In this document: positions 36,347 to 45,690 of the stretch, piece after piece
How the letters are laid out: every line of letters begins with the position of its first letter
Numbering within the stretch: the first letter of the stretch is position 1
Assembly: GCF_036543075.1 (NCBI RefSeq)
Contig: NZ_JAZHPF010000006.1
Coordinates: 130,580 to 194,579, forward strand
Origin: Deinococcus sp. YIM 134068
Lineage (GTDB): Bacteria; Deinococcota; Deinococci; Deinococcales; Deinococcaceae
Length of the DNA stretch: 64,000 bases
Direction: 5' to 3'
Position numbers and translations under genes: made by a program
The notes under the pieces: generated by a model
The model's database searches: none
The model's input: the letters and a program-made list of their open reading frames with translations, nothing else
Told to the model about the DNA's origin: nothing

Positions 36347-37771
36347 TCAGGGGGAGGGAGACCGCTCGGCCTGCGGGCCGACGGCGTACAGCGAGAGCAG
36401 GCTGGACATCACGTCCCGGAAGATCGGCGCGGCCAACTGCGAGCCCTGAAATTCGCGTTTGGCGCCGCGCACCATCACGGCGACCGTGAATCTCGGCTGG
36501 TCCGCCGGGAAGAACCCCGCGAAGGTGCTGGAAAACACCTCACCGCTGTACCGCCCGTCCACCACCACCTGGGCCGTCCCGGTTTTCCCGCCCACGTGGT
36601 AGCCCGGCAGTTCCGCCCGGGTCTGGATGCCCTCGTCGATCACGAAGTGCAGCATCTCCCGCATGCTGGCCGCCGTCGCCTCCCTCAGCACCGTCCGGGT
36701 CTCCGCTGGCGCGCCGAGGACCAGGCTGGGCGCCACGTACCGCCCGCCGTTCGCCATCACGTTGAAAGCGGCCGCCAGTTGCAAAGTCGTGACCGTCATG
36801 CCTTGACCGAAGGACATGGTCGCCTGGGACAGCGGCTCCCAGGCCTCAGGATCCCGCAGAAGCCCGTCCCCGGCAGGCAGTCCGACCTTTACCGGCTGCC
36901 CGAAGCCGTAGGCCGTGAAGTAGCGGTGCAGCAGCTGGGGCGGCACGTTCTCGACCAATCGCGTCATGCCGACGTTGCTGGAGTACCGCAGAATCTGCCG
37001 CGTCTTCAGCTGGCCCGGGTGGGCCACGATGTCGTTGATGGTCGCGCCCGCGAAGCGGCGCCACATCGGGGTGTCGTACGTGGAGTCCGGCGTGGTGCGG
37101 CCCTCGTTGAGCAGCGCCGCCACCGTGAGGGCTTTGATGACGCTGCCCGGCTCGTACTCGTCCAGCGCCGCGCGGTTGCGCCAGCGGTCCGGCGGCACCT
37201 GTCGCCAGGCGTTGACGTCGAAGCCCGGCACGGAAGCCAGGGCCGTCAGCTTCCCGGTCCGGGTCTCCATCACCACGGCCGACGCGTACTGGGCGTCCGT
37301 GCGGGCCACGGCGTCTGCCAGAATCGCCTCCACGGCGGCCTGCACCCGCGTGTCCAGCGTGAGGGTCAACGGCTCGCCGCGCTCCAGCTGGGCGTTGTAG
37401 AGGCGCTCCAGACCTTCCAGGCCGCCGGCCGCACCGACAAACCCGACGACCTGCGCGGCCAGGGCGCCCTGCGGGTACCGGCGTTGCGGCAGGGGTCCGG
37501 TCGCCAGAATCCGGGCATCTGCGCTCAGGACTTTCGCGCGGCCGGTGCTGACGGGCTGAGTGGGCGCCGAACGGGGAGGCGCGGTGAGCTGGGCGAGCGC
37601 CATCGCCAGGGCGGCGAAGGACAGCAGTCCCAGGAAGGCGAGAATGCTCGCCCGGCGGGCCAATTGATAATCGCTGTCATGGAAAAATTTGTGTCGCACG
37701 GCAGAAAGGGGTTCTCCAGGAACGGGGGGCGGCAGGCCGTACTCAGGGCGCCGAAGAGGGCGGGGGATCAT
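36347..37771 (-). CDS. penicillin-binding protein, FtsI/PBP2-type transpeptidase
   Basis: One N-terminal membrane anchor (about residues 42-62) is followed by a short dimerisation region and a full transpeptidase domain: PGSVIKAL (SxxK, active Ser), YSSNVGM (SxN) and GGKTGTAQ (KTG). At 474 aa it is shorter than usual class B PBPs because the N-terminal non-catalytic module is small. It overlaps the 67-aa gene by 29 bp. A GTG near 37699, with GGAG upstream, is an alternative start that would still keep the anchor. It is not the only septal PBP expected in the cell, so it is probably an accessory, stress-induced copy under the shared regulon. Confidence 0.85.
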   Translation of the reverse strand: MIPRPLRRPEYGLPPPVPGEPLSAVRHKFFHDSDYQLARRASILAFLGLLSFAALAMALAQLTAPPRSAPTQPVSTGRAKVLSADARILATGPLPQRRYPQGALAAQVVGFVGAAGGLEGLERLYNAQLERGEPLTLTLDTRVQAAVEAILADAVARTDAQYASAVVMETRTGKLTALASVPGFDVNAWRQVPPDRWRNRAALDEYEPGSVIKALTVAALLNEGRTTPDSTYDTPMWRRFAGATINDIVAHPGQLKTRQILRYSSNVGMTRLVENVPPQLLHRYFTAYGFGQPVKVGLPAGDGLLRDPEAWEPLSQATMSFGQGMTVTTLQLAAAFNVMANGGRYVAPSLVLGAPAETRTVLREATAASMREMLHFVIDEGIQTRAELPGYHVGGKTGTAQVVVDGRYSGEVFSSTFAGFFPADQPRFTVAVMVRGAKREFQGSQLAAPIFRDVMSSLLSLYAVGPQAERSPSP

Positions 37772-37946
37772 CCATGTCGGTCATGTTCCCGTGGTCCATG
37801 CCGGACATCGACGGCACGCTGGGATCCGCCGCACGGTCCAGCAGGACGTCGGTCAGCCACACGCCGCCCAGGACGCTGGCCAGCACCAGGACAAGGCCCA
37901 GCCAGAATTCCAGGGCGGCCCGCCGGGAGGGGGGGGGCGTCATCAC
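37743..37946 (-). CDS. small Met/His/Asp-rich single-TM protein
   Basis: A 67-aa protein with one membrane segment (FWLGLVLVLASVLGGVWL) and an external tail holding MSGMDHGNMTDMDD. Met- and His-rich motifs of this kind are typical of periplasmic copper-binding tails. The ATG has AGGGGG upstream and overlaps the stop of the 19-codon ORF before it (TGATG). It is co-transcribed with the PBP gene. Confidence 0.7.
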   Translation of the reverse strand: MMTPPPSRRAALEFWLGLVLVLASVLGGVWLTDVLLDRAADPSVPSMSGMDHGNMTDMDDPPPSSAP

Positions 37947-38002
37947 GCGCCCCCTGGGGAGACGACTGGAACGGGGAGCAGCGGAAAGCAGGTGGGCAGC
38001 AT
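37943..38002 (-). CDS. 19-aa small ORF coupled to the Met/His-rich gene
   Basis: An ATG at 38002 has a perfect GGAGG 6 nt upstream and encodes MLPTC followed by a Pro/Val-rich tail. It ends in a TGA that overlaps the next ATG. It is the first reading frame on the transcript from promoter 2. It could be a leader peptide controlling the genes behind it, or only a coupling device. Confidence 0.5.
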   Translation of the reverse strand: MLPTCFPLLPVPVVSPGGA

Positions 38003-38019
38003 GTCAAGCCTCCGCGCGC

Positions 38020-38051
38020 AGCCTAGAAAGGGTGTGTTCATGTTGTGTAAA
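38020..38051 (-). promoter_or_regulatory. direct-repeat promoter 2 (Met-rich protein/PBP)
   Basis: Minus strand: TTTACA, 5 nt, TGAACA, 9 nt, TAGGCT. It stands back to back with promoter 3, with 5 bp between the two elements, so one regulator bound in the middle could serve both directions. Confidence 0.8.
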
Positions 38052-38056
38052 GGTGC

Positions 38057-38088
38057 TTTACCGGACCTGAACACACCTCCCTTAGCGT
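38057..38088 (+). promoter_or_regulatory. direct-repeat promoter 3 (Lnt)
   Basis: TTTACC, 5 nt, TGAACA, 9 nt, TAGCGT. The -10 box ends 7 nt before the GTG at 38096, and an alternative GTG at 38087 overlaps the box, so it cannot be the start of a message made from here. Confidence 0.8.
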
Positions 38089-38095
38089 GGGCGCC

Positions 38096-39589
38096 GTGAC
38101 CCACCACCTGTTCTCCCAGGCCTGGGCGGCTCGGCTGCCCGCCGGGCTGGAGAGCGGGCTGAGCGGGGCCGCGCTCGCCCTGCTGCTCCTGCCTGCGATG
38201 CCGGGTGTGCTCGCCCCACTGCCCCTGGCCGTGCTGCATTCCCGGTTGGCGCGCAGTGAGGGCGGGCGGAGCGCGCTGCGCGACGCGTTCACGTTCGCGC
38301 TGAGCTTTTTCACGGTGCACCTGGCGTGGCTCCCCACCAGCATGGCGGATGTGCTGGGACCCCTCGGGGGCCTGCTCACCGTGCTGGTTCTGCCCGCCGC
38401 CGCCCTCACCTGGGCGGTCCCCCTGGCCCTGACCCGCCTGGCCGGCGGCCCCGGCACCCTGCTGGCCCTCCCATTCGCCTGGGTGCTGCTGGAAGCGCTG
38501 CGGACCACCGGGCCTCTCGCCTTCCCGTGGGGTGCCCCCGGGTACGCGCTCACGGACACGCCCCTCGCGCAGCTCGCCTCCCTGGGTGGGGTGTCCCTCC
38601 TGACCCTGCTCGTGACCTTCGCAGCAAGCGTCCTGGCGGGTCTGGGCGGCAGGAGGCGCGGTGCGGCCGCCTTGATCCTGCTGGCCGTCTGGAGCGCGGG
38701 GCTTCTCTGGGCCAGGCTGGGCACCCGCGCGGCCCCTGAGGCCTCCCGCACGGCCGTGCTCGTGCAGGGGGCCATCGACCCCCGCGTCAAAGCTCGGGGG
38801 CGGACCCTGGAGGAACTGGACGTCTACCTCACCCTCACCCGGCAGGCGCTGAGCTCCGGACCCGCGGCTGTGGTGGTGTGGCCGGAGACCGCCAGCCCCC
38901 TTCCGGCGTCTGACGCCCGGGTGCGTGGTCCGTTGCGGCGCTTGAATGTGCCGATGCTGCTCGGCGCACCGGGTGACGTGCCGGGTGAGGTGCGCAACAG
39001 TGCGTACGGGTTTGATGAGCGCGTGACCGGCCGCCAGGACAAGCGCGTCCTGGTCCCCTTCGGGGAGCGCCTGCCTCTCGCTGGAGTGCTGGGTTTCCTC
39101 TACACACCGCTGCTCAACAGCCTGGGAATGCCCGGGTACACCAGCGCCACCCCCGGGAAGAGGCTGAGCGTGTTCCCGTTGGGGGACCTGCGCGCTGGCG
39201 TGAGCATCTGTTACGAGTCGGTGTTCCCGGGGCTGAGCCGCCAGGCCGTTGGGGCAGGCGCGAACCTGCTGGTCGTGATCTCCAATGACGCCTGGTTCGG
39301 GCGCGGACAGGGCGCCGAGCAGCACTTTCAGATGGGCCGAGTGAGGGCCATCGAGACCGGCCGCTTCCTGCTGCGGGCCGGGAACGATGGCGTGAGCGCC
39401 GTGGTGGACCCACGGGGCCAGGTCGTGTTCCGTGCCCCGCGGGGAGAGCGCGCAGCGTACCGGGTCCCCTTCGGCGTAACGTCCACTGTCACGCCGTTCG
39501 TGCGCTCCGGCGACTGGGTCCTGGGCGTAAGTTTCGCGTTTCTGCTCCTGGTCCTCTGCTGCCGCAGGTCGGCCCGGTCCGGGCCGTAA
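38096..39589 (+). CDS. lnt: apolipoprotein N-acyltransferase
   Basis: The N-terminal 200 residues hold six or more membrane segments. The nitrilase-type domain carries Glu in VVVWPETASPL, Lys in RQDKRVLVPFGERLPL and Cys in VSICYESVFPG, plus VISNDAWFGRGQGAEQHFQM. It adds the third acyl chain to lipoproteins. The GTG at 38096 fits a leaderless message, giving 497 aa. A second Lnt gene lies at 62635. This copy sits in the regulon with lgt, so both lipoprotein-processing steps respond to the same signal. Confidence 0.92.
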   Translation: MTHHLFSQAWAARLPAGLESGLSGAALALLLLPAMPGVLAPLPLAVLHSRLARSEGGRSALRDAFTFALSFFTVHLAWLPTSMADVLGPLGGLLTVLVLPAAALTWAVPLALTRLAGGPGTLLALPFAWVLLEALRTTGPLAFPWGAPGYALTDTPLAQLASLGGVSLLTLLVTFAASVLAGLGGRRRGAAALILLAVWSAGLLWARLGTRAAPEASRTAVLVQGAIDPRVKARGRTLEELDVYLTLTRQALSSGPAAVVVWPETASPLPASDARVRGPLRRLNVPMLLGAPGDVPGEVRNSAYGFDERVTGRQDKRVLVPFGERLPLAGVLGFLYTPLLNSLGMPGYTSATPGKRLSVFPLGDLRAGVSICYESVFPGLSRQAVGAGANLLVVISNDAWFGRGQGAEQHFQMGRVRAIETGRFLLRAGNDGVSAVVDPRGQVVFRAPRGERAAYRVPFGVTSTVTPFVRSGDWVLGVSFAFLLLVLCCRRSARSGP

Positions 39590-39830
39590 GAGTCCCCGTC
39601 CTGTTCCAGTTCAGCCACGCTCACCCCTGGACTTGACCGAGGGAGGCGACTGGAGCAGGGGCGCATGCGTCGGCTGACCGGTGGGCTGGCGCCGGAATTC
39701 ACCCTTCCCCGCCGCTGCGGGTCTAGACTGAACGTACTTCCATAACGAAAGGCCTTCAGTTCGGCAGGGAAAGGGCCACTTTCGTGGCTGGCACGCTTCT
39801 GAGGGCGTCTGGCCGGGAGCAGGAGGACCC

Positions 39831-41459
39831 ATGCTGGCCAAGACTGCACCCCTCGCCGTCCTGACGTTCGCGCTGGTGGCCTGCTCGCCCCAGCCCGCCC
39901 CGCCTGCCCAGCCCACCACCATCCAACTGCTCGACGTCTCGGACTGGCACGCGCAACTCGATCCGCTGACGGTGGGCAGCGGCACCAGCGCCTATGAGGT
40001 GGGGGGCGCGGCGGTGCTCAGCGCCTACTTCAAACGGGACCGCGCGCAAAACCCGAACACCCTGACCCTCACAGGTGGAGACGCCTACGGCGCGTCCCCG
40101 CCCCTGTCGAGCTTCTTTGGTGAGGTGCCTGCCATCGAAGCGATGAACGCCATGGGCTTCGACGCGGACACCTTCGGGAACCACAACTTTGACCGGGGCA
40201 TCGCGGCCCTTCAAACCCTGATTGACAAGGCCAAATTCTCGTATGTCTCGGCCAACCTGAGGAATCTCGACGCGAACCTGAACAAGGTGCTGCCGTTCAA
40301 AATCTTCACGGTGGGTGGGGTCAAGGTGGCGGTGGTGGGACTGACCAACCCGGAAGCGCCGACCCTGGTCGCGCCCGGCGCGCTGGGCACCCTCCAGGTC
40401 ACGGACCCGGTCGCTGCGGCGACCCAGGCGCGGGCTGCGGCAAGGAGCCAGGGGGCTCAGGTGTTCGTGGCGATCACCCACCTGGGCGTGACCACCCAGG
40501 ATCCGGCCACGCAAACGGCCACTGGCCCCCTGATTGACTTTGCCAAGAGCGTCCGCGGCTACGATGTGATCTTCGGCGACCACACCAACGAGCAGTTCAG
40601 CGGCTTCGTCGGCGACGCCCTGGTCGTGGAAAACCTCAGCAAAGGTGCCACCTACGCGAAGGTGAACGTCACGTACGACCCCAGGGTCCGCCGCGTGACG
40701 GAGCGCACCAACACCTTCGTGGTGCCGCGTGCGGACGCCGTGACCCCCGACCCGGCGGTCGTGCAGGTGCTGGCGCCTTACCGCGCGCAGCTGGCGCAGC
40801 AGCTCGACCGCAAGATTGGGGTGGCCACCGACGTCTTCCCGCGCGGCAGCAACGTCGAGCGCCTCCAGGAAGTGGCGCTGGGGAACCTGATCGCCGACGC
40901 GTTTCGGGCGCGGTACGGGACCCAGCTGGCCATCCAGAATGGGGGGAGCATCCGCAGTTCGTTGCCGTCCAGTTACGCCCCGCAGGACAAGACGCTGCGC
41001 CGACCCGCCCCCGGGTACCAGCCGGGACCGCCCCATGATCTGGTGGCGGGAGACGTCTACAGTGTGTTGCCTTTCGGGAACACCGTCGTGACGCGCACCG
41101 TGACCGGGGTCCAACTGTATGCGGCGCTGGAGAACAGCGTCTCGGCGCTGCCCGGAGCCAGCGGCCGCTTCTTGCAGGTGTCGGGGTTCTCATTCACGTA
41201 CGACGTGAGCAGGCCCGTGGGTTCGCGCGTCGTCAACGTTACCCTCGACGGCGGCATGCCCATCCTGAAAGACGCCACGACCTACACCCTGGCGTTGAGT
41301 GACTTCACCAACAGTGGCGGCGACGAATACACCATGTTTGCCGACGGGCAGGGCACCACCCGGGAACTGGACGCGCAGGTGGTCCTCGAGTACATCCAGC
41401 AGCTTGGCACGGTCACGCCGGTGGTCGGACAGCGCATCCGGGCCGTTACCGGCAACTGA
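39831..41459 (+). CDS. exported 5'-nucleotidase/metallophosphatase lipoprotein
   Basis: A lipoprotein signal (FALVACSPQ) precedes a metallophosphatase domain with DVSDWHAQLD, LTGGDAYGASP, GNHNFDRG, ITHLGV and FGDHTNEQ. The C-terminal 5'-nucleotidase domain has ALGNLIADAFR and NGGSIRSSL, then VLPFGNTVVTRTVTG. GGAGG precedes the ATG. It would dephosphorylate nucleotides outside the membrane. The 240 nt before it do not contain the shared direct repeat. The acyl chains would be added by Lgt and Lnt encoded next door. Confidence 0.9.
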   Translation: MLAKTAPLAVLTFALVACSPQPAPPAQPTTIQLLDVSDWHAQLDPLTVGSGTSAYEVGGAAVLSAYFKRDRAQNPNTLTLTGGDAYGASPPLSSFFGEVPAIEAMNAMGFDADTFGNHNFDRGIAALQTLIDKAKFSYVSANLRNLDANLNKVLPFKIFTVGGVKVAVVGLTNPEAPTLVAPGALGTLQVTDPVAAATQARAAARSQGAQVFVAITHLGVTTQDPATQTATGPLIDFAKSVRGYDVIFGDHTNEQFSGFVGDALVVENLSKGATYAKVNVTYDPRVRRVTERTNTFVVPRADAVTPDPAVVQVLAPYRAQLAQQLDRKIGVATDVFPRGSNVERLQEVALGNLIADAFRARYGTQLAIQNGGSIRSSLPSSYAPQDKTLRRPAPGYQPGPPHDLVAGDVYSVLPFGNTVVTRTVTGVQLYAALENSVSALPGASGRFLQVSGFSFTYDVSRPVGSRVVNVTLDGGMPILKDATTYTLALSDFTNSGGDEYTMFADGQGTTRELDAQVVLEYIQQLGTVTPVVGQRIRAVTGN

Positions 41460-41510
41460 CCTGGACATACCGAGCGGAGGGGCCTTGGTGCGGCTCCACA
41501 TGGCATTCAC

Positions 41511-42599
41511 TCAACCAGCGCTGAGCGGAACGGTCCAGCGGAAGCGGCTGCCCTGCCCAGGATGCGAAGTGACGGTCAGGTCACCGTGCATGGCCCGTGC
41601 CAGGCCGCGTGCGATGGTGAGACCCACTCCACTGCCCTCCCCCCGGGTGCGGGCGGTGTCCGCGCGGAAAAACCGTTCGAACACGCGGTCGAGGTGGTCA
41701 GGTGCGATGCCGCTGCCCGTGTCCGCGACGCAGACCACGGCCCGGTGGTCGTGGGTTTCCACCGTGACCCACACGGTGCCCCCGCGCGGGGTGTGGCGCA
41801 AGGCGTTGCTCAGGAGATTGGCGAGCACCTGCTGGGCACGTTCCGGGTCGGCCCGCACGGTCAGGTCGTGGGGAACGGTGCCCAGCTGAAGGGTGACGTT
41901 CTGGTCCTCGAAGGCCAGCTGAAACCGCTCCTGGGCGGCAGCGAGCACCTCCACCAGCCGCAGTTCCGTGACGTGCAGCTCGACCCGGCCAGCCTCCACC
42001 CGGCTGACCAGGCTGAGGTCATGAACCAGGCGTTCCAGGGTGGCCAGCTCCCGCGCCACGCTGCCCAGGGCCTGTTCCGCCGACAGGATGCCGTCCTGCG
42101 CGGCCTCGACGTACCCGCGCGCCGCGGTCGCTGGTGTCCGCAGCTCATGGGCGACGTTCCCGATCAGCTCCACCCGGCTCTGTTCCACCCGTTCGAGGGT
42201 CCCGGCCATGGTGTTGAAGCTGCGCGCCAAGTCCGCCAGTTCGTCCTGCCCGTTTTCCGGCAGGCGGCGCACGTACTCGCCACTGGCGATCGCCTGACTC
42301 CCAGCCTGAAGGACCCGCACGGAGGCCGTAACGCGCTGGGCAGCGATCCAGGCGGTCAGGGCCGCCAGGGGCAACGCCACCGGCAGGGCAGCCAGCAGCG
42401 CCCGCGTCAGCGTGCCCCGCATGCCTCCGGCCAGATCGGCCCGCATCCTTCCGCCGTCCGGGCCGATCAGCCGGATCATCTCGTCCACGTGATGCTGGAT
42501 AAACGGGTGCGCGGTCAGTTCGGCGGCCATCAGCAGCACCGCAGCCGTGACGGCCACCACCACCAGGTGGTGCAGCAGCAGGCGGGGAAAGAGCCGCAC
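41511..42599 (-). CDS. sensor histidine kinase
   Basis: Two membrane segments (about residues 8-28 and 65-88) enclose a short external loop of about 40 residues containing several His and Met. A HAMP linker follows, then NVAHELRTPATAA (phospho-His about residue 151), NLLSNALRH (N box), DTGSGIAPDHLDRVF (G1) and GEGSGVGLTIARGLA (G2). The GTG start abuts the regulator's stop. The small His/Met-containing sensor loop would fit metal sensing, but the signal is unknown. Confidence 0.9.
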   Translation of the reverse strand: MRLFPRLLLHHLVVVAVTAAVLLMAAELTAHPFIQHHVDEMIRLIGPDGGRMRADLAGGMRGTLTRALLAALPVALPLAALTAWIAAQRVTASVRVLQAGSQAIASGEYVRRLPENGQDELADLARSFNTMAGTLERVEQSRVELIGNVAHELRTPATAARGYVEAAQDGILSAEQALGSVARELATLERLVHDLSLVSRVEAGRVELHVTELRLVEVLAAAQERFQLAFEDQNVTLQLGTVPHDLTVRADPERAQQVLANLLSNALRHTPRGGTVWVTVETHDHRAVVCVADTGSGIAPDHLDRVFERFFRADTARTRGEGSGVGLTIARGLARAMHGDLTVTSHPGQGSRFRWTVPLSAG

Positions 42600-43265
42600 T
42601 CAGTCCTCCCGGAACCGGTACCCCAGGCCACGCACGGTCTCGATGAAGCCCGGCGCGTCCGCGTCGTCGCCGAGCTTGCGGCGGATGGCAGTGATGTGCA
42701 CGTCGACGACCCGCGTGACGCCGGGGTATTCCGGACCCCAGACGCGTTCCATCAACCGTTCACGCGACCAGATCAATCCCGGATGCTGCGCGAGGGTGGC
42801 GAGCAGATCGTATTCTGTGCGCGACAACGCGAGCGGCTGGCCGTGCAGGGTGGCGCTGCGGCCCTGGAGGTCGAGCAGCAATGGGCCAGACTGGACCTGC
42901 TCGCGGACCCCCACCCGCCGCAGCAGTGCGCGTACCCGGGCCACCACCTCACGCGGACTGAACGGCTTCACGACGTAATCGTCCGCCCCGGCATTCAGGC
43001 CTTCCAGGCGGTCCTCGACTTCTCCTTTGGCGGTGAGCAGCAACACTGGCAGCTGAGGATATTCCCGGCGGGCGTGGCTGGTGAGTTCAACGCCGGTCAT
43101 GCCGGGCAGCATCCAGTCGATGATCGCCACGTCGGCCCGCGCCAGCCGCGGCAGGGCCGCCAGCCCGTCGTCCTCCGCCTCGACCGTGTGGCCTTCCGCC
43201 CGCAGGTACGCCGTGAGGATCTCCAGAATCGCCGGGTCGTCGTCCACGATCAGCACGGTGGCCAT
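42600..43265 (-). CDS. OmpR/PhoB-family response regulator
   Basis: The receiver has DDDPAILEIL, phospho-Asp in IIDWMLPGMTG and Lys in VLLLTAKGEV. The C-terminal winged HTH has LSRTEYDLLATLAQHPGLIW, LMERVWGPEYPG and VVDVHITAIRRKLG. OmpR-family dimers bind direct repeats with about 11-bp period, which is exactly the pattern found in the eight shared promoters, including the one driving its own operon. It is the best candidate for their activator. Confidence 0.92.
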   Translation of the reverse strand: MATVLIVDDDPAILEILTAYLRAEGHTVEAEDDGLAALPRLARADVAIIDWMLPGMTGVELTSHARREYPQLPVLLLTAKGEVEDRLEGLNAGADDYVVKPFSPREVVARVRALLRRVGVREQVQSGPLLLDLQGRSATLHGQPLALSRTEYDLLATLAQHPGLIWSRERLMERVWGPEYPGVTRVVDVHITAIRRKLGDDADAPGFIETVRGLGYRFRED

Positions 43266-43295
43266 CAGGCCTCCGTGCGCCCGAAGAACCGGGGT

Positions 43296-43804
43296 TCAGC
43301 GGGTCCCGGCATATCCACCCGAGCAGGCCGCGCCGCGCTCCGGAGTCGTCGGCCCCTGTTCGTAGCGGTCCACGAATGCCTGAATCCGGGAGTCGCCGAC
43401 CTCAGACACGGGAAGCTGGAAGCCCCAAGCGGTGAGCACGATGGCGCTTTCCTGCCCACTGTGCGGGGACACGAGGACATGCGTGCGGCCCTCGGCCAGA
43501 CCGGCCAGCGTCTCGACGTCGGCCGCGCTGAGCGTGGGCTGATACGTGATCCATACCGCCCCGTGCTCGAGGCTGTGCACGGCGTACTCGTCGTACAGCG
43601 GTGACGTATACACGCCGCAGTTCTGCCAGGTGGAATTGTGCGCGCCGCCCGCCGGAGGCGTCTCGTTGTAGACCAGCCGACCTGCCCGGTGGTCACCGGC
43701 TTCGAAGGTGAACGTCTGCACCCCTTCCAGATTTTTCGAGGTGCAGGCCGCCAGCATGATGGGGAGGGTGAGGCAGAGCAGTGGGCGGACGGAGGGAAGC
43801 AATC

Positions 43805-43808
<4 letters not shown>
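43296..43808 (-). CDS. DUF3105 lipoprotein
   Basis: A lipobox (IMLAACTS) starts a 170-aa exported protein with NCGVYTSPL, then VHSLEHGAVWITYQP and ILVSPHSGQ-like strands, the DUF3105 signature. Function is not known; the conserved Cys/His set suggests metal binding. The ATG overlaps the lgt stop (ATGA) and it is followed by the response-regulator gene 30 nt later. Confidence 0.85.
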
Positions 43809-44752
<944 letters not shown>

Positions 44753-44795
44753 GCCACCTCCAGTGCCCGGACCGGATGCGACCTGGCTGTGGTTG

Positions 44796-44827
44796 AGGGT
44801 ATGTCCCGCTTGTTAAGCTGGTGTAAA
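44796..44827 (-). promoter_or_regulatory. direct-repeat promoter 4 (lgt operon)
   Basis: Minus strand: TTTACA, 5 nt, TTAACA, 9 nt, TACCCT, with about 37 nt of leader before the lgt ATG. It implies autoregulation of the two-component genes. Confidence 0.8.
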
Positions 44828-44898
44828 GGTCAGCCTGAGTTCAATTGCCTGAAGTGCGCCGTGGGCACGTCGGGTGACCTCCGGTGCGGCCGAAGCGG

Positions 44899-44930
44899 TT
44901 TACAGAATATTTACAGGCCCCCGGTATGTT
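44899..44930 (+). promoter_or_regulatory. direct-repeat promoter 5 (DUF305)
   Basis: TTTACA, 5 nt, TTTACA, 9 nt, TATGTT, then 6 nt to the ATG at 44937. This site has two identical half-sites. Confidence 0.8.
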
Positions 44931-44936
44931 GGGGCC

Positions 44937-45539
44937 ATGAAACGGAACCCGATGTTGATGGTGGGAGCAGGAATGGTGCTGGCTGGCGCGGCCGTCGCGC
45001 AGGGCAGCATGGGCGGGATGGACCACAGCCAGATGTCCGGCAGCACGATGACCGGCATGACCATGAAGATGGACATGAGCGGTCTCGAAAAACTTCAAGG
45101 GAAAGCCTTCGACCGCGCGTTTCTCAGCATGATGGTCCCGCACCACCAGATGGCCGTGGACATGTCGAAGGCCGTGCTTCCCAAGAGCAAGGACGTGACG
45201 GTCAAAACCTGGGCCAACGCCGTCATCAAGGATCAGAACCGCGAGATCAACCAGATGAACACGCTCCTCAAGAGCTACGGGGGCAGCAATGCCGCCATGG
45301 CCAACATGATGAAGAGCAGCATGAGCGGGATGGCTGATATGGTGACGAAAGCGAAGAACCCGGATGTGGCGTACGTGCAGGGCATGCTGCCCCATCACGC
45401 GTCCGCCATCGAGATGGCGAATATGGCGCTCGAGAAGACCAGTGATCCGCGCGTGCTCAAGCTGGCCCGGGACATCGTCCGGGCCCAGGCTCAGGAGATG
45501 TACGATTTCCGCACCTGGCTGATGAAGCGCGGCTTGTAA
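44937..45539 (+). CDS. Met-rich exported DUF305 protein
   Basis: A signal peptide (MLMVGAGMVLAGAAVAQG) is followed by a Met-rich tract with MDHSQMSGSTMTGMTMKMDM, then two copies of the DUF305 core with MMVPHHQMAVDMSK and MLPHHASAIEMANMA. Paired HH and many Met residues suggest copper binding, and DUF305 proteins often sit in copper regions. The ATG 6 nt behind the -10 box indicates a leaderless message. Length is 200 aa. Confidence 0.88.
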   Translation: MKRNPMLMVGAGMVLAGAAVAQGSMGGMDHSQMSGSTMTGMTMKMDMSGLEKLQGKAFDRAFLSMMVPHHQMAVDMSKAVLPKSKDVTVKTWANAVIKDQNREINQMNTLLKSYGGSNAAMANMMKSSMSGMADMVTKAKNPDVAYVQGMLPHHASAIEMANMALEKTSDPRVLKLARDIVRAQAQEMYDFRTWLMKRGL

Positions 45540-45552
45540 ATTTCTCCCACGA

Positions 45553-45588
45553 CGCCCATGCCCTGACCAGCGGGGCATGGGCGTTTTT
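45553..45588 (+). terminator. Rho-independent terminator after DUF305 gene
   Basis: CGCCCATGCCC and GGGCATGGGCG form an 11-bp stem with a 9-nt loop, followed by TTTTT. It is the clearest intrinsic terminator in the window and lies 13 nt after the stop. Confidence 0.9.
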
Positions 45589-45647
45589 GATGTTTCAAAG
45601 CCTCCTCCCGGCGGAATGCCGCAGCCCTTGCGAGCTGGCGCCTGAAC

Positions 45648-45679
45648 TTTACCCAATCTTTACAAGACTCCAGCATGCT
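45648..45679 (+). promoter_or_regulatory. direct-repeat promoter 6 (LysM/M23 peptidase)
   Basis: TTTACC, 5 nt, TTTACA, 9 nt, CATGCT. The ATG at 45691 is 11 nt further, so the leader is very short or absent. Confidence 0.75.
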
Positions 45680-45690
45680 GCTCGACATTC

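Noticed and set aside
36191..38026. 611-codon open frame on the plus strand opposite the PBP gene
   Set aside because: It is a GC-driven shadow: the amino-acid sequence is Arg/Gly/His-rich without domains, while the minus strand has a full transpeptidase.
38087..38089. GTG at 38087 as the Lnt start
   Set aside because: It lies inside the proposed -10 box, so a message from promoter 3 could not contain it. The GTG at 38096 fits.
41562..43604. 680-codon open frame opposite the sensor kinase and regulator
   Set aside because: It is antisense to two clear two-component genes and has no recognisable motifs.
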